From the NCBI RefSeq assembly GCF_018613325.1, contig NZ_JAGGQJ010000023.1, positions 124,001-188,000 of the forward strand: DNA of 64,000 nt, read 5' to 3'. Positions 17,204 to 27,758 of this stretch are shown one piece after another. Under the pieces are notes generated by a model that worked only from the letters and a program-made list of their open reading frames with translations, was not told the DNA's origin and did no database searches. The position numbers and the translations under genes were made by a program. Positions within the stretch are counted from its first letter, which is position 1. The number at the start of each line of letters is the position of its first letter. Origin of the DNA: Bacillus sp. ISL-34. Its GTDB lineage: Bacteria; Bacillota; Bacilli; Bacillales; DSM-1321.

Positions 17204-17277
17204 GTTATTTCCTCCTTAAAATATATAAATACTTTTGGAATACTTTTAACATTCTCATGAAAATATATATAAGCCTC

Positions 17278-17310
17278 CTGGAAAAGCAGCCCGTTCAGGC
17301 ACTTTTCCAG
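17278..17310 (-). other. Hairpin between icd and mdh
   Basis: CTGGAAAAG pairs perfectly with CTTTTCCAG around a GC-rich loop that can pair further. Only GAGGCTTATATATA follows on the minus strand, so it is a poor terminator; an attenuator or RNA-processing site is as likely. Confidence 0.5.
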
Positions 17311-17325
17311 AAAGCATATAATGAA

Positions 17326-18597
17326 TTATTTAAGGTTTTTGATAAGCTCGTCTGCGAACTCAGAACATTTAACTTCTGTTGCACCTTCCATTAGGCGGGC
17401 AAAGTCGTATGTAACAACTTTAGAAGCGATTGTTTGTTCAACTGATTTTGTGATGCTGTTTGCAGCTTCGTTCCAGCCAAGGTGTTCAAGTAAAAGAACG
17501 CCTGAAAGAAGAACTGAAGATGGGTTAACTTTATCAAGACCAGCATATTTAGGAGCCGTTCCGTGAGTTGCTTCGAAGATGGCATGTCCAGTTTCGTAGT
17601 TGATGTTTGCTCCTGGAGCGATACCGATTCCGCCAACTTGTGCAGCTAATGCATCAGAAATGTAATCTCCGTTCAAGTTCATTGTTGCAACAACATCAAA
17701 CTCTTTAGGACGAGTCAGGATTTGTTGTAAGAAGATATCAGCAATGGAATCTTTAACGATGATTTTGCCTTCAGCTTCAGCAGCAGATTGTGCTTTGTTA
17801 GCAGCTTCAGTTCCTTCAGCTTCTTTAATTTTGTCATATTGGTTCCATGTGAACACTTTATCGGCGAATTCTTGTTCTGCAACTTCATAACCCCAAGTTT
17901 TGAATGCACCTTCAGTGAATTTCATGATGTTACCTTTATGAACAAGCGTTAATGACTTACGGCCTTCTTTGATCGCATAGTTAAGTGCAGAGCGAACAAG
18001 ACGTTTTGTTCCTTCTTCGGATATCGGTTTAATTCCGATACCTGAAGTTTCAGGGAAACGAATTTTTTGAACGCCGAATTCATTTTGTAGGAATTCGATT
18101 AATTTCTTAGCTTCGTCAGAACCTTTTGCATATTCGATACCAGCATAGATGTCTTCAGTGTTTTCACGGAAGATGACCATGTCAGTGTCTTCTGGACGTT
18201 TAACTGGTGAAGGTACACCTTCAAAGTAACGTACTGGGCGAAGACATACGAATAAGTCCAATACTTGACGCAATGCAACGTTCAATGAGCGGATACCGCC
18301 GCCGATTGGAGTTGTAAGAGGTCCTTTGATAGCGATCAGGTATTCGTTAATGACATCAAGAGTTTCTTGTGGAAGCCATTCGCCCGTTTGGTCAAATGCT
18401 TTTTGTCCAGCTAAAACTTCTTTCCATTCGATTTTCTTTTCGCCATTGTAAGCTTTTTCAACTGCTGCGTCCAAAACGCGAGATGCTGCAGCCCAGATAT
18501 CAGGACCGATTCCGTCTCCCTCAATATAAGGAACGATTGGGTTGTTTGGTACGTTAAGAACACCGTTAGTAACTGTGATTTTTTGGCTTTGTGTCAT
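17326..18597 (-). CDS. icd: Isocitrate dehydrogenase (NADP) Icd
   Basis: It oxidises isocitrate to 2-oxoglutarate with NADP in the TCA cycle. The protein has 423 residues, with [10 protein letters not shown] at the N-terminus, the active-site loop [13 protein letters not shown] (its Ser is the residue phosphorylated in E. coli), [16 protein letters not shown], and NLNGDYISD for metal binding. The start at 18597 is behind GGAGGTAAGAGAC; the 21-codon upstream extension lacks support. It lies between citZ and mdh. Competition with isocitrate lyase (aceA, 22.2 kb) makes the balance of these genes the branch point of the TCA and glyoxylate routes. Confidence 0.97.
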   Translation of the reverse strand: MTQSQKITVTNGVLNVPNNPIVPYIEGDGIGPDIWAAASRVLDAAVEKAYNGEKKIEWKEVLAGQKAFDQTGEWLPQETLDVINEYLIAIKGPLTTPIGGGIRSLNVALRQVLDLFVCLRPVRYFEGVPSPVKRPEDTDMVIFRENTEDIYAGIEYAKGSDEAKKLIEFLQNEFGVQKIRFPETSGIGIKPISEEGTKRLVRSALNYAIKEGRKSLTLVHKGNIMKFTEGAFKTWGYEVAEQEFADKVFTWNQYDKIKEAEGTEAANKAQSAAEAEGKIIVKDSIADIFLQQILTRPKEFDVVATMNLNGDYISDALAAQVGGIGIAPGANINYETGHAIFEATHGTAPKYAGLDKVNPSSVLLSGVLLLEHLGWNEAANSITKSVEQTIASKVVTYDFARLMEGATEVKCSEFADELIKNLK

Positions 18598-18737
18598 GTC
18601 TCTTACCTCCGATTCAAATTCAAAGGTTAGATGGCCTGCCATTAAATGAGGCAGAACCACTAACCTTTTTTACTCACATCTATTAATTTACTACAAATTC
18701 GATGAAATAAAAAATGATTTTTCGAAAAAACTTTTAA

Positions 18738-19853
18738 TTAGCGTTTTTCAATCGGTACATATTTTTGCATACCTGGTCCAACATACTCTGCACGCGGACG
18801 GATAAGGCGGTTGTTTGAATATTGCTCAAGGATATGAGCGATCCAGCCTGAAACACGGCTTACAGCAAAGATTGGTGTAAATAGGTCATGCTCGATACCT
18901 AAACTGTGGTATACGGAAGCAGAATAGAAATCCACGTTCGGCGGAAGATTTTTTTGACCAGTTACGATTTCATGAATTTTGATGGACATATCATAATATT
19001 GCGGTTGTCCAGTAAGTTCAGTCAGTTTTTGTGACATTTCTTTAAGGTGTTTAGCACGAGGATCACCTTTACGGTATACACGGTGGCCAAAGCCCATGAT
19101 TTTTTCTTTATTGGCTAATTTTTCGTTGATATATGGCTCAACATTATCAACCGAACCAATATCTGTAAGCATTTTCATGACTTGCTCGTTAGCTCCGCCG
19201 TGAAGTGGGCCTTTTAAAGCGCCGATGGCAGAAGTTACGCCAGAATAGATATCAGATAATGTAGCCACACAAACGCGGGCAGTGAATGTAGAAGCGTTTA
19301 ATTCATGGTCAGCATGAAGAACCAATGCTTTGTTGAATGCTTCTTCTTCGATTGCCGTTGGTTCGTTACCGCTTAACATATATAAGAAGTTAGCAGCGAA
19401 GCTTAAATCTGTACGTGGAGCAACAGCTTCTTTCCCTTGGCGGATGCGAGCGAAAGTTGTTACCAATGTAGGGATTTTTGCTTGGATGCGGATTGCTTTA
19501 CGATAGTTAGCGTCTTCACTCATTACATCTGCCTCTTCATCATAAAGACCAAGAAGAGATACTGCAGTGCGAAGAGCTCCCATTGGATGTACTTTATCAA
19601 TTGGGTATGTTTTGAAGTGATTAACCACTTCAGCTGGAATTTCAGCATTTTCAGCAAGTTGTTTAGTTAATTCTTCTAGTTGGCTTTTGTTCGGAAGAGC
19701 TCCGTGCCATAAAAGATAGATTACTTCCTCGAATGTTGCGTTTGTAGCCAAATCATCGATGTCATAACCTACATACGTTAATGTGTCATCGATAATGGAG
19801 CTTACTGATGAAGTTGTTGCTACCACACCTTCAAGACCTTTTGTTGCTGTCAT
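18738..19853 (-). CDS. citZ: Citrate synthase CitZ
   Basis: It condenses acetyl-CoA and oxaloacetate. The protein has 371 residues, the short Gram-positive type, with catalytic histidines in HADHELNASTF and MGFGHRVYRKGDPR and a catalytic Asp near FYSASVY. AAAAGGAGAG precedes the ATG. It heads citZ-icd-mdh. The 537-base upstream region holds a strong cre-like sequence just after a candidate promoter, so carbon catabolite repression by CcpA is expected, as for B. subtilis citZ. Confidence 0.97.
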   Translation of the reverse strand: MTATKGLEGVVATTSSVSSIIDDTLTYVGYDIDDLATNATFEEVIYLLWHGALPNKSQLEELTKQLAENAEIPAEVVNHFKTYPIDKVHPMGALRTAVSLLGLYDEEADVMSEDANYRKAIRIQAKIPTLVTTFARIRQGKEAVAPRTDLSFAANFLYMLSGNEPTAIEEEAFNKALVLHADHELNASTFTARVCVATLSDIYSGVTSAIGALKGPLHGGANEQVMKMLTDIGSVDNVEPYINEKLANKEKIMGFGHRVYRKGDPRAKHLKEMSQKLTELTGQPQYYDMSIKIHEIVTGQKNLPPNVDFYSASVYHSLGIEHDLFTPIFAVSRVSGWIAHILEQYSNNRLIRPRAEYVGPGMQKYVPIEKR

Positions 19854-20390
19854 ACTAAATCTCTCCTTTTCCTAAATATTCCCCTATGCCCTTGCTATTA
19901 GCGTATAAATATAGCGCTTCCAAGAAATTAGCTATTGCAAACAACCATCTATTTTTTAGCAGAAGACATACATTTTGTATTGGAAGCGTTCACAGAATAT
20001 GACCCCAACAATAGTAAAATGTACGATAATCTTTAATAAGAAATTCTAAAAATAATGCTTGTAGCTATTCCTAGTGAGCGCTTGCTCAATAACTACATCT
20101 TTTTTAAGATTCCTCAAAAATATCAATGATATTCTGAATCCCATTTTTAATAAATCAGAGCAGTTACATGATTATTATAAACAATAAACACTTTTTTGGG
20201 AATGAAAAGCACTTAAAATGTGAAAAAATTATTATTTTATTAGAAAAATTAGCTACTTATTCTCTTGCTTTTTTTAATGCGTTTCAAAACGTTTTTTTGA
20301 AAATTCGCCGCAAAGCAGAATAAACGAAACATTAAATAGAAAATTTTCATTCCCGACACTGACGGACTCTTCTATCCTTTGCCACTCGCT
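19854..20390 (-). promoter_or_regulatory. Long citZ upstream region
   Basis: No gene is seen in these 537 AT-rich bases. They contain the candidate citZ promoter and two cre-like sites near 19911-20035, a perfect inverted repeat TGAGC-GCTT-GCTCA at 20075-20088, and a second inverted repeat TTTCAAAA/TTTTGAAA at 20282-20302. I looked for the CcpC motif ATAA-N7-TTAT and did not find it. No clear terminator follows ytwI. Confidence 0.6.
19981..20039 (-). promoter_or_regulatory. citZ promoter with CcpA cre site
   Basis: TGGAAGCGTTCACA (19981-19994, plus-strand reading) matches the cre consensus TGWAANCGNTNWCA at 13 of 14 positions. On the minus strand, a weak promoter TTATTA-17-TACTAT (-10 at 20011-20016) puts the cre centre at about +16, a typical roadblock position. 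A weaker cre-like copy overlaps TTGGAAGCGC at 19913-19925. Confidence 0.65.
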
Positions 20391-20852
20391 TCATTTAAAA
20401 AAATTGAAGATCTGCATGCATAAATAAGCAATTCCCGCCCCGATTAACGGACCGACAGCCACACCTTTGAATAATGCGACCGCAAGAATCGTCCCAAAAA
20501 CAAGAGCCGTGGTAATGTGCGGATCATGTGACAGGAGCGTAATCCCATTTTTTGCTATGAGCGCAACCGCTATTCCAGATGCAAGTGCAATCCAAGCATA
20601 AGGAGATTTTATCGCGTCTCCGAGTTCCTTGAAACCTATCGCCCCGTTTGCTATTGGTATGAGTACGGAAATCGTAATGATCGTAACGCCCAGGTTGATT
20701 CCTTTCGCTTCCAGGTATGGAAACACTTTAGCGTCGAGGCCAATCAGTTTCATGCTTAAAAGAAAGCCCGCAGCCATGATCAGTGATGTATTTTTCCCAA
20801 ACCAACCGATTGCAGCAAGCAGAATTAAAAATACGACAGGACCGTTGATCAT
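20391..20852 (-). CDS. ytwI: Membrane protein YtwI, DUF441/UPF0756 family
   Basis: A 153-residue integral membrane protein with four or five hydrophobic segments. It contains TIITISVLIPIANG and GVAVGPLIGAGIAYL, characteristic of the UPF0756 family. No function is established. It sits divergently from ytvI, as in B. subtilis. The hydrophobic segments are evenly spread and no catalytic motif is visible. Confidence 0.85.
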   Translation of the reverse strand: MINGPVVFLILLAAIGWFGKNTSLIMAAGFLLSMKLIGLDAKVFPYLEAKGINLGVTIITISVLIPIANGAIGFKELGDAIKSPYAWIALASGIAVALIAKNGITLLSHDPHITTALVFGTILAVALFKGVAVGPLIGAGIAYLCMQIFNFFK

Positions 20853-21043
20853 TATCCCTTCACCTTCTTCCTTCTTTTTTGTTATTTTAACATAACAAAC
20901 TCCCCTGTTTCCTGGGAGAAAAATGATTTATGGAACGATGCATCACGGAAAAAAGTTAAGCCGAAAAACGAAAGAATCTTTCCTTTCTTTTCCATCATCG
21001 TTACAATTATAATACAAACTTTATGATTGAAGGAGGATAAGAC

Positions 21044-22165
21044 TTGAATCCGGTATATATGTATCGTTTCATTCGCTCTTTACTGGTCATCGGAGGAGTA
21101 ATTTTAGGCGGGATTGCCTTGTTTTATTTATCTAAATATACATATCCATTCATCATTGCCATGATAATCGCTTTCCTGATGAATCCCCTGGTCACTTTTT
21201 TCGAAAGGAAAGGAAGGCTGCCGCGAGGGTTAGCTGTATTCGTTTCCCTTTTACTCATTTTCCTTTTATTTGCAGGTCTTATCACCTTACTGGTTGCCGA
21301 GATCATTTCAGGAACCAATTACCTTGCCGGAGTCATCCCGAAACACATTGAAACCATCGTGGATTATATAGAAACATACATCGCGTCCACCGTCATACCT
21401 TTATATAATCAAATAGCTGCCATGTTCAATAATTTGGATATCGAACAGCAAGACACAGTCCTCAAGAATATTCAAAATATCGGTGAATCGATCACTACCG
21501 GAGTAAGCGGCTTCATTCAAGCTTTCTTGAAAAACATCCCCACAATCATCGGTTGGTTTCCAACTACAGCAACAGCACTCCTTTTTACCCTGCTGGGCAC
21601 TTTCTTCATCAGCAAAGATTGGGATACCTTTGGCAGAATGACCGGAAAGGTGTTGCCTGATAAGATTTTTGCGGGTGCAAAGCGTTTATTCAAGGATTTA
21701 AAAAGGGCTTTGTTCGGGTTTATCCGTGCACAATTCACCCTTGTTTCATTGACGACTGTCACGATTTTAATCGGATTTCTCATTTTGGGGGTGAATTATT
21801 CAATTACCATTGCCCTGATATGCGGACTGGTCGATATCATCCCCTATTTAGGGACAGGTACGATTTTCATTCCTTGGATCATCTTTGAATTCATCGCCGG
21901 TAATACAAGTCTTGCAATCGGTTTGTCCGTCCTTTACATAATCGTCGTTGTCCAACGTCAACTAATAGAGCCAAAAGTACTTTCTTCCAGTATTGGTTTG
22001 GATCCGCTTGCCACTCTCATCGCCTTGTTCATCGGCTTCAAATTGATCGGTTTCCTAGGTCTGATTGCAGGACCTGTCGTACTTGTCATATTCAATACAC
22101 TTCAGCGTGCCAATGTCTTCAAGGCCATATGGACTTTCATCATCGGGGATACAAACTTAAGTTAA
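21044..22165 (+). CDS. ytvI: AI-2E family transporter YtvI
   Basis: A 373-residue polytopic membrane protein of the AI-2E/PerM superfamily (PF01594). About seven or eight transmembrane helices surround a long extracytoplasmic amphipathic loop (about residues 90-160). The conserved blocks include GLVDIIPYLGTGTIFIPW and IEPKVLSSSIGLDPL. Relatives include autoinducer-2 exporters and Na+/H+ antiporters, so the substrate is open; in B. subtilis ytvI carries a sporulation integral membrane protein label. The start is TTG behind AAGGAGGATAAGAC. It is a lone plus-strand gene among minus-strand metabolic genes. Confidence 0.85.
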   Translation: MNPVYMYRFIRSLLVIGGVILGGIALFYLSKYTYPFIIAMIIAFLMNPLVTFFERKGRLPRGLAVFVSLLLIFLLFAGLITLLVAEIISGTNYLAGVIPKHIETIVDYIETYIASTVIPLYNQIAAMFNNLDIEQQDTVLKNIQNIGESITTGVSGFIQAFLKNIPTIIGWFPTTATALLFTLLGTFFISKDWDTFGRMTGKVLPDKIFAGAKRLFKDLKRALFGFIRAQFTLVSLTTVTILIGFLILGVNYSITIALICGLVDIIPYLGTGTIFIPWIIFEFIAGNTSLAIGLSVLYIIVVVQRQLIEPKVLSSSIGLDPLATLIALFIGFKLIGFLGLIAGPVVLVIFNTLQRANVFKAIWTFIIGDTNLS

Positions 22166-22199
22166 TCAAGAATATCCTTAGCATTCACCCATTTCCATT

Positions 22200-22228
22200 T
22201 AAAAATCCGCCTCGGGTACAAGGCGGAT
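22200..22228 (-). terminator. Terminator after aceA
   Basis: A perfect 8-bp stem ATCCGCCT/AGGCGGAT with an 8-base loop is followed on the minus strand by five T. The plus-strand side (CTTTGGTTTT) could also help end ytvI transcripts. Confidence 0.85.
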
Positions 22229-22247
22229 CTTTGGTTTTAAGCTAAAA

Positions 22248-23534
22248 TTATTTTGACGTCTCGAATTGTTCTGTTTCAGTTGAACCTGCAAGTGCTGTTG
22301 TGGATGATGTTCCACCAGAAACGACTTGTGCCACTTCATCAAAGTAACCAGTTCCCACTTCACGCTGATGACGTGTTGCTGTATAGCCGTCGGGCTCACT
22401 AGCGAACTCCGCTTGTTGAAGTTCTGAGTATGCAGCCATGCCGCGGTCTTTATAACCAAGAGCAAGATTGAACATGCTATGGTTCAATGAGTGGAAACCT
22501 GCAAGTGTAACGAATTGGAATTTATAACCCAATTTACCCAATTCCACTTGATAATTGGCAATCTCTTCATCACTTAACTTCGCTTTCCAGTTAAATGATG
22601 GGGAACAATTGTAAGCAAGCAGTTTGCCCGGGAACTCTGCATGGATCGCTTCGGCAAAGCGGCGAGCATCCGCTAGATTAGGTTCAGAAGTCTCACACCA
22701 GATAAGGTCGGCATACGGCGCATAAGCAAGACCTCTTGCAATAGCTTGGTCAAGACCTGCATTCGTGCGATAGAATCCTTCTGGAGTCCTTTCACCCGTG
22801 ATGAATGGTGCATCGACCGGATCAATATCATCGGTAATCAAATCTGCAGCATCAGCATCCGTACGGGCAATCAAGATAGTCGGTGTACCCATTACGTCGG
22901 CTGCCAATCGGGCGGAAACTAAGTTACGTACTGCCGTTTGGGTTGGAAGGAGGACTTTGCCGCCTAGGTGACCGCATTTTTTCTCGGAAGAAAGCTGGTC
23001 TTCAAAGTGAACGCCTGCCGCTCCAGCTTCGATCATGCCTTTCATTAATTCGAAGACGTTAAGGGAACCACCAAAGCCTGCTTCAGCATCTGCCACGATT
23101 GGAGCGAACCAATCGATATCATCTTTTCCTTCAGCAAAGCTGATTTGGTCTGCACGCTGAAGTGTCTGATTAATGCGTTTAACCACTTGCGGCACGGAGT
23201 TGGCTGGATATAAACTTTGATCAGGGTACATTTGCCCTGCGATGTTAGCATCTGCCGCCACTTGCCAGCCGCTTAAGTAGATTGCTTTTAAACCAGCTTT
23301 CACCTGCTGCATGGCTTGGTTACCAGTCAATGCTCCTAACGCGTTGATGAAATCCTCTGTATTTAATAGATTCCATAGTTTTTCAGAACCACGGCGTGCC
23401 AATGTTTGTTCAATATCGATGGAACCTCTTAGTTTAATAACTTCTTCTGCCGTATAAGGACGTTTAATACCAGTCCACCGTGAGTCATTTTCCCAGCTTT
23501 GTTGTAATTTTTGCGCTCTCTCATTCATCATCAT
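22248..23534 (-). CDS. aceA: Isocitrate lyase AceA
   Basis: It splits isocitrate into glyoxylate and succinate. The protein has 428 residues, and the catalytic cysteine lies in the signature KKCGHLGGK. Other family blocks are [24 protein letters not shown] and [22 protein letters not shown] precedes three in-frame ATGs. It is 35 bases downstream of aceB and shares its transcript and the terminator at 22.2 kb. B. subtilis 168 lacks this shunt, so the organism should be able to use acetate or fatty acids as sole carbon source. Confidence 0.97.
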   Translation of the reverse strand: MMMNERAQKLQQSWENDSRWTGIKRPYTAEEVIKLRGSIDIEQTLARRGSEKLWNLLNTEDFINALGALTGNQAMQQVKAGLKAIYLSGWQVAADANIAGQMYPDQSLYPANSVPQVVKRINQTLQRADQISFAEGKDDIDWFAPIVADAEAGFGGSLNVFELMKGMIEAGAAGVHFEDQLSSEKKCGHLGGKVLLPTQTAVRNLVSARLAADVMGTPTILIARTDADAADLITDDIDPVDAPFITGERTPEGFYRTNAGLDQAIARGLAYAPYADLIWCETSEPNLADARRFAEAIHAEFPGKLLAYNCSPSFNWKAKLSDEEIANYQVELGKLGYKFQFVTLAGFHSLNHSMFNLALGYKDRGMAAYSELQQAEFASEPDGYTATRHQREVGTGYFDEVAQVVSGGTSSTTALAGSTETEQFETSK

Positions 23535-23569
23535 TATTTCCTCCTAATTTATATTATATATTTTGAATA

Positions 23570-25162
23570 TTAAGATAATTTTTCATATGCCGCGTTGGTT
23601 AAAAAATCTGCAAAGTCATCCTCTTCAATCAATTGTTCAAATAGTTTAGTAGACTCTTCAAACCTTCCTGATTTGAAAGTTTCTTCCCCTACTTCCGATT
23701 TAATGGCCGCCAACTCTTCTTCTTTGATTTGATGGAATAATTCCTCGGTTATTTTCCTGCCATCTTCGAGAATGCCTTTTGGATGACGGATCCATTGCCA
23801 GACTTGAGCCCTTGAAATTTCAGCGGTTGCAGCATCTTCCATTAAGTTATTGATGGGTGCCGCACCTCTGCCGCTTAGCCAGGAGGCGATATATTGGATG
23901 CCTACGTTAATATTCGTCCTTAATCCTGCCTCTGTGATCGTTCCTTTCGGTACAGCCAGCAGCTCTTGAGCTGTTACATGGACATCTTCCCGTTTCCGGA
24001 AAATTTGATTCGGTTTTGGGACGAGCAGGTCAAAAACCTCTTTTGCCGTGCTTACCATACCTGGGTGGGCAACCCATGTTCCATCATGACCGTCTCTTGC
24101 TTCGCGTTCTTTATCTGCCCTTACTTTCGCAAAAGCCTCATCGTTCTTGACCGGGTTATTTTTAACAGGAATTTGCGCTGCCATCCCGCCAATTGCAGGA
24201 GCATTACGAGTGTGACATGTTTTGATTGCCAGTAAGGAATACGCCCTCATGTTCGGGACGGTCATCGTGACCTGCTGCCGGTCTGGGAAGATAACATCAT
24301 CCGAGTGACGGAATTTTTTCAGGAAACTAAAGATATAATCCCAGCGGCCACAGTTCAGGCCTGCCGAATGTTCTTTCAGCTCGTACAGAATTTCATCCAT
24401 TTCGAATGCAGCAAGAATCGTTTCTATCAAGACCGTTGCCTTGATGGTTCCTTGCGGAATTCTCAAATCGTTCTGTGCATATACGAATATTTCATTCCAT
24501 AATCTTGCTTCGAGATGGCTTTCCATTTTTGGTAAGTAAAAGTATGGACCGCTTTGTTTTTCGATCAATGCTTTTGCATTGTGGTAAAAGTACAGTCCAA
24601 AGTCAAAAATGCTGGCTGATATAGGCTGTCCATCCAAAAGGACATGTTTTTCCTCTAAATGCCATCCGCGTGGCCTTACCTTTAGGACAGCTGTTCTTTC
24701 ATTTAATTCATACATTTTGCCATTTGGATTTTTAAACGAAATGGTTCCGCGAATTGCATCGTGCAGATTCAATTGACCATCAATGCAATTCTCCCAAGTT
24801 GGTGAATTGGCATCTTCAAAGTCCGCCATGAATACATTGGCACCTGAGTTCATGGCATTAATGATCATTTTACGATCGACAGGTCCAGTGATTTCAACCC
24901 TGCGGTCCTGCAAATCATTCGGGAGGGGCGCAATTGTCCAATCACTTTCACGAATATGCTTCGTTTCTTCAAGGAAATCAGGAAGCTTGCCTTGATTCAG
25001 TTCTACCTGAACGCTTTTCCGCCGTTCTAGAAGTTCTGCCCTTCTTCCACTGAAATGCCGTTCAATTCTTTCGATGAATTGAAGAGCTTCCGTTGTAAGT
25101 ATTTGTTCATATCCTGGCTTAATATTGCCTGTAATTTGTAAGCCTTTTGCTTCCGTAATCAT
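23570..25162 (-). CDS. aceB: Malate synthase A AceB
   Basis: It joins glyoxylate and acetyl-CoA to give malate, completing the glyoxylate bypass. The protein has 530 residues, the A isoform. Visible family blocks include [16 protein letters not shown], the acidic region [13 protein letters not shown] and [12 protein letters not shown]. The start at 25162 has GGAGAGG five bases upstream, whereas an eight-codon longer TTG form does not. It is first of aceB-aceA, with a strong sigma-A promoter at 25.23 kb. Confidence 0.96.
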   Translation of the reverse strand: MITEAKGLQITGNIKPGYEQILTTEALQFIERIERHFSGRRAELLERRKSVQVELNQGKLPDFLEETKHIRESDWTIAPLPNDLQDRRVEITGPVDRKMIINAMNSGANVFMADFEDANSPTWENCIDGQLNLHDAIRGTISFKNPNGKMYELNERTAVLKVRPRGWHLEEKHVLLDGQPISASIFDFGLYFYHNAKALIEKQSGPYFYLPKMESHLEARLWNEIFVYAQNDLRIPQGTIKATVLIETILAAFEMDEILYELKEHSAGLNCGRWDYIFSFLKKFRHSDDVIFPDRQQVTMTVPNMRAYSLLAIKTCHTRNAPAIGGMAAQIPVKNNPVKNDEAFAKVRADKEREARDGHDGTWVAHPGMVSTAKEVFDLLVPKPNQIFRKREDVHVTAQELLAVPKGTITEAGLRTNINVGIQYIASWLSGRGAAPINNLMEDAATAEISRAQVWQWIRHPKGILEDGRKITEELFHQIKEEELAAIKSEVGEETFKSGRFEESTKLFEQLIEEDDFADFLTNAAYEKLS

Positions 25163-25227
25163 GTTGCCTCTCCACATCCTTTCCAACTCTTTTATGTTAT
25201 AATACAGTTGTTTTATTTCCTGTTTGT

Positions 25228-25257
25228 ATTATATAACACGTTGTATAAATTTGTCAC
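25228..25257 (-). promoter_or_regulatory. Sigma-A promoter of aceB-aceA
   Basis: Minus-strand GTGACA (25252-25257) and a perfect TATAAT (25228-25233) are 18 bases apart. The expected start, near 25221, leaves a leader of about 60 bases before aceB. I see no good cre site around it. The rest of the 25163-25523 gap holds two terminators and nothing else. Confidence 0.7.
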
Positions 25258-25426
25258 CAGTTTTTTCTAAAAAATCTAAAAAAAGATTTTTATACATGGA
25301 AAAGCCTGATTTACCAATGTTTTCAGGGGTTAATAATTTAATAAACCTGTATGATACACATTTTCTTTCTCGTGAAATTCACCATTTTATGGTGAAACAG
25401 GCAATATCCGATTTACATTGAAATGC

Positions 25427-25460
25427 AAAAAAGCACCCATTAAAAAACTTGGATGCTTTT
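25427..25460 (-). terminator. Second terminator downstream of fxsA
   Basis: An 11-bp stem AAAAGCATCCA/TGGGTGCTTTT with one G-U pair is followed on the minus strand by TTTTGCATTT. It lies 22 bases beyond the first fxsA terminator. Confidence 0.8.
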
Positions 25461-25481
25461 GTAGACCTATTTTTCCAGACC

Positions 25482-25520
25482 AAAAAGGCTGCCTAAAAGC
25501 TTGAGCCCTTAGACAGCCTT
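25482..25520 (-). terminator. First terminator downstream of fxsA
   Basis: The stem AAGGCTG/CAGCCTT, extended by CTAA/TTAG, is followed by TTTTT on the minus strand. It begins four bases after the fxsA stop. With the hairpin at 25427-25460 it forms a tandem pair that shields aceB-aceA from pyk-fxsA readthrough. Confidence 0.85.
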
Positions 25521-25523
25521 GTA

Positions 25524-25916
25524 TTATTTATGCCGAATGATGGTAACTTTCCCTTTATTCATCCTGTTCATGATAAACCGGATAACGATCGGTTTGAGGA
25601 GATTCCGGGTTGGCGGAAACACAAGGATCAATCCCATGATATCCGAGATGAGCCCAGGGGACAGCAACAGTGCAGCTCCGATAAAGATACAGATTCCATC
25701 AATGATTTCATTTCCAGGCATCATTCCGTAACGAATCTGTTCCTGTGCCTTTTTCCATGTTTCCATCCCTTGCCGTTTAGCCAAATAAGCTCCGATTAAA
25801 CCTGTGGCTACAATCAGGAACAGCGTTGGCCAAAAACCAATCATATTGCCTGACAGCAATAGGACAATGATTTCAACGACCGGCATCGCAATGATAAACA
25901 ATAAAAAATATTTCAT
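25524..25916 (-). CDS. fxsA: Membrane protein FxsA
   Basis: A 130-residue FxsA-family (PF04186) inner membrane protein with four hydrophobic segments and a short charged C-terminus. Family hallmarks are LIVATGLIGAYLAKRQG and PGLISDIMGL. E. coli FxsA affects phage T7 exclusion by F plasmids when overproduced; a cellular role in Bacilli is not known. It lies 81 bases downstream of pyk as in B. subtilis (where it is ytzA/fxsA). Confidence 0.9.
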   Translation of the reverse strand: MKYFLLFIIAMPVVEIIVLLLSGNMIGFWPTLFLIVATGLIGAYLAKRQGMETWKKAQEQIRYGMMPGNEIIDGICIFIGAALLLSPGLISDIMGLILVFPPTRNLLKPIVIRFIMNRMNKGKVTIIRHK

Positions 25917-25997
25917 CTACATTCCTCCTGCACAGCCCATTTCTGGTGCGGTACATCCATCTTACCTCATTGGCACGAAATCAGCCAAAATTTCGTT

Positions 25998-27758
25998 TTA
26001 CAAAACGTTGGCATGTCCATCATAAATGACTCCACGACCTGCATCGACTGTTATTCTTTGCCCATCCGTGAAAACCTTGGTCGCGTCCTCCGCACCAACG
26101 ATGACCGGAATGCCCAATGTAACTCCTACAACAGCGGCATGGCTTGTCAAACCGCCTTCTTCCGTAATCAATGCCGCACACTTTTCAATCGCTGGCATCA
26201 TATCGCGGTCCGAACCGATTGTAACCAATACTGAGCCTTCCGTCACTTTTTCCAAAGCTTCCTTGGCATTCTTAGCTATAACCACTTCACCTTTCGCCGA
26301 TTTCCTGCCGATTCCTTGAGCCTTCAAAAGAACCTCTCCTAACACATGAATTTTCATCAAGTTAGTCGTACCTGTTTCTCCTACAGGAACACCGGCTGTA
26401 ATGACGACTAAATCCCCATGGGAAACTAAGCCTGAATGCAAGCTTTCATCTATAGCGGTTTGAAGCATTTCATCGGTAGTCGTCGCTTTTGGACCAATCT
26501 GCGGATAGACTCCCCAAGCCAATGCAAGCCGTCTTGAAACATGATCATTGGATGTAACCGCAATGATCGGTGCTTTAGGGCGGTATTTGGAAATCATCCG
26601 TGCCGTATGGCCGCTTTCCGTAGGGGTGATGATTGCTCCGGCATTAAGATTAAGTGCGGTGTGGGCAACGGATTGACCAATTGCATCCGTGACATTATGA
26701 CGGTTCACTTTGCTTCTGACTGATAATATATCCCGATAATCAAGCGCAGTTTCAGCACGTGAAGCAATATTATGCATCGTTTGCACAGCTTCGACAGGAT
26801 AGGTTCCAGCAGCTGTTTCACCAGAAAGCATGATGGCATCCGTTCCATCAAATATGGCATTGGCGACGTCACTTGCTTCTGCACGGGTTGGCCTTGGGTT
26901 ACGCTGCATCGAATCGAGCATTTGTGTAGCCGTTATGACAGGTTTCCCGGCATTATTACATTTTTTGATCATTTGTTTTTGGACTAAAGGCACTTCTTCA
27001 GCAGGAATTTCCACTCCCAAGTCGCCACGGGCTACCATCAAACCATCTGAAACTTCCAAGATTTCATCAAGCCGGTCTACGCCCTCTTGATTTTCGATTT
27101 TAGGGATGATTTGAATATGTTCCGATCCATTTTGCTGCAATAATTCACGCACTTCAAGCACATCGGAAGCCCTGCGTACAAATGAGGCAGCAATGAAGTC
27201 GATACCCTGTTCGATTCCAAAAAGGATATCTTGTTCATCTTTCTCCGTTATGCCTGGCAAGTTAACCGAAACACCTGGAACATTCACGCCTTTTTTGTTC
27301 TTAAGTGTACCGCTATTCAATATTTTGGTACGGATTTCTTTTCTTACCTCATCGATCTTCAACACTTCAAGACCGATCAATCCATCATCCAAAAGGATTT
27401 TAGATCCTGGGTGGACATCATGCAGAAGCCCTTCATAGGTAATGGAGAATTTTTCAGGTGTTCCCAGGACTTCATTCATGGAAATAATGACTTCATTGCC
27501 GGCTACAAGCTCAATAGAGTCATTTTCCATATTATTTGTCCGGATTTCAGGTCCTTTTGTGTCCAACAGTATGGCAACCTGTTTACCCGCTTTTTCGCCA
27601 GCTTCTCTGATATTGCGGATTCTAGCGGCATGTTCTTCATGATTTCCATGAGAAAAGTTAAGCCGTGCCACATTCATCCCTGCTTCTATTAATTGAACCA
27701 GCTTTTCTATACTTTCACTCGCGGGTCCAATCGTACAAACAATCTTGGTTTTACGCAT
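25998..27758 (-). CDS. pyk: Pyruvate kinase Pyk with C-terminal PEP-utiliser domain
   Basis: It converts PEP and ADP to pyruvate and ATP. The protein has 586 residues. The N-terminal barrel has [20 protein letters not shown], the [12 protein letters not shown] block and ATQMLDSM, and an allosteric C domain follows. An extra domain (about 475-586) carries the phospho-His motif GGLTSHAAV of PEP-synthase-like mobile domains, a layout usual in Bacillus and Geobacillus. It follows pfkA after 121 bases that include a GC-rich imperfect hairpin (about 27783-27818), possibly a partial terminator. GGAGGATGACAC precedes the ATG. Confidence 0.97.
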   Translation of the reverse strand: MRKTKIVCTIGPASESIEKLVQLIEAGMNVARLNFSHGNHEEHAARIRNIREAGEKAGKQVAILLDTKGPEIRTNNMENDSIELVAGNEVIISMNEVLGTPEKFSITYEGLLHDVHPGSKILLDDGLIGLEVLKIDEVRKEIRTKILNSGTLKNKKGVNVPGVSVNLPGITEKDEQDILFGIEQGIDFIAASFVRRASDVLEVRELLQQNGSEHIQIIPKIENQEGVDRLDEILEVSDGLMVARGDLGVEIPAEEVPLVQKQMIKKCNNAGKPVITATQMLDSMQRNPRPTRAEASDVANAIFDGTDAIMLSGETAAGTYPVEAVQTMHNIASRAETALDYRDILSVRSKVNRHNVTDAIGQSVAHTALNLNAGAIITPTESGHTARMISKYRPKAPIIAVTSNDHVSRRLALAWGVYPQIGPKATTTDEMLQTAIDESLHSGLVSHGDLVVITAGVPVGETGTTNLMKIHVLGEVLLKAQGIGRKSAKGEVVIAKNAKEALEKVTEGSVLVTIGSDRDMMPAIEKCAALITEEGGLTSHAAVVGVTLGIPVIVGAEDATKVFTDGQRITVDAGRGVIYDGHANVL

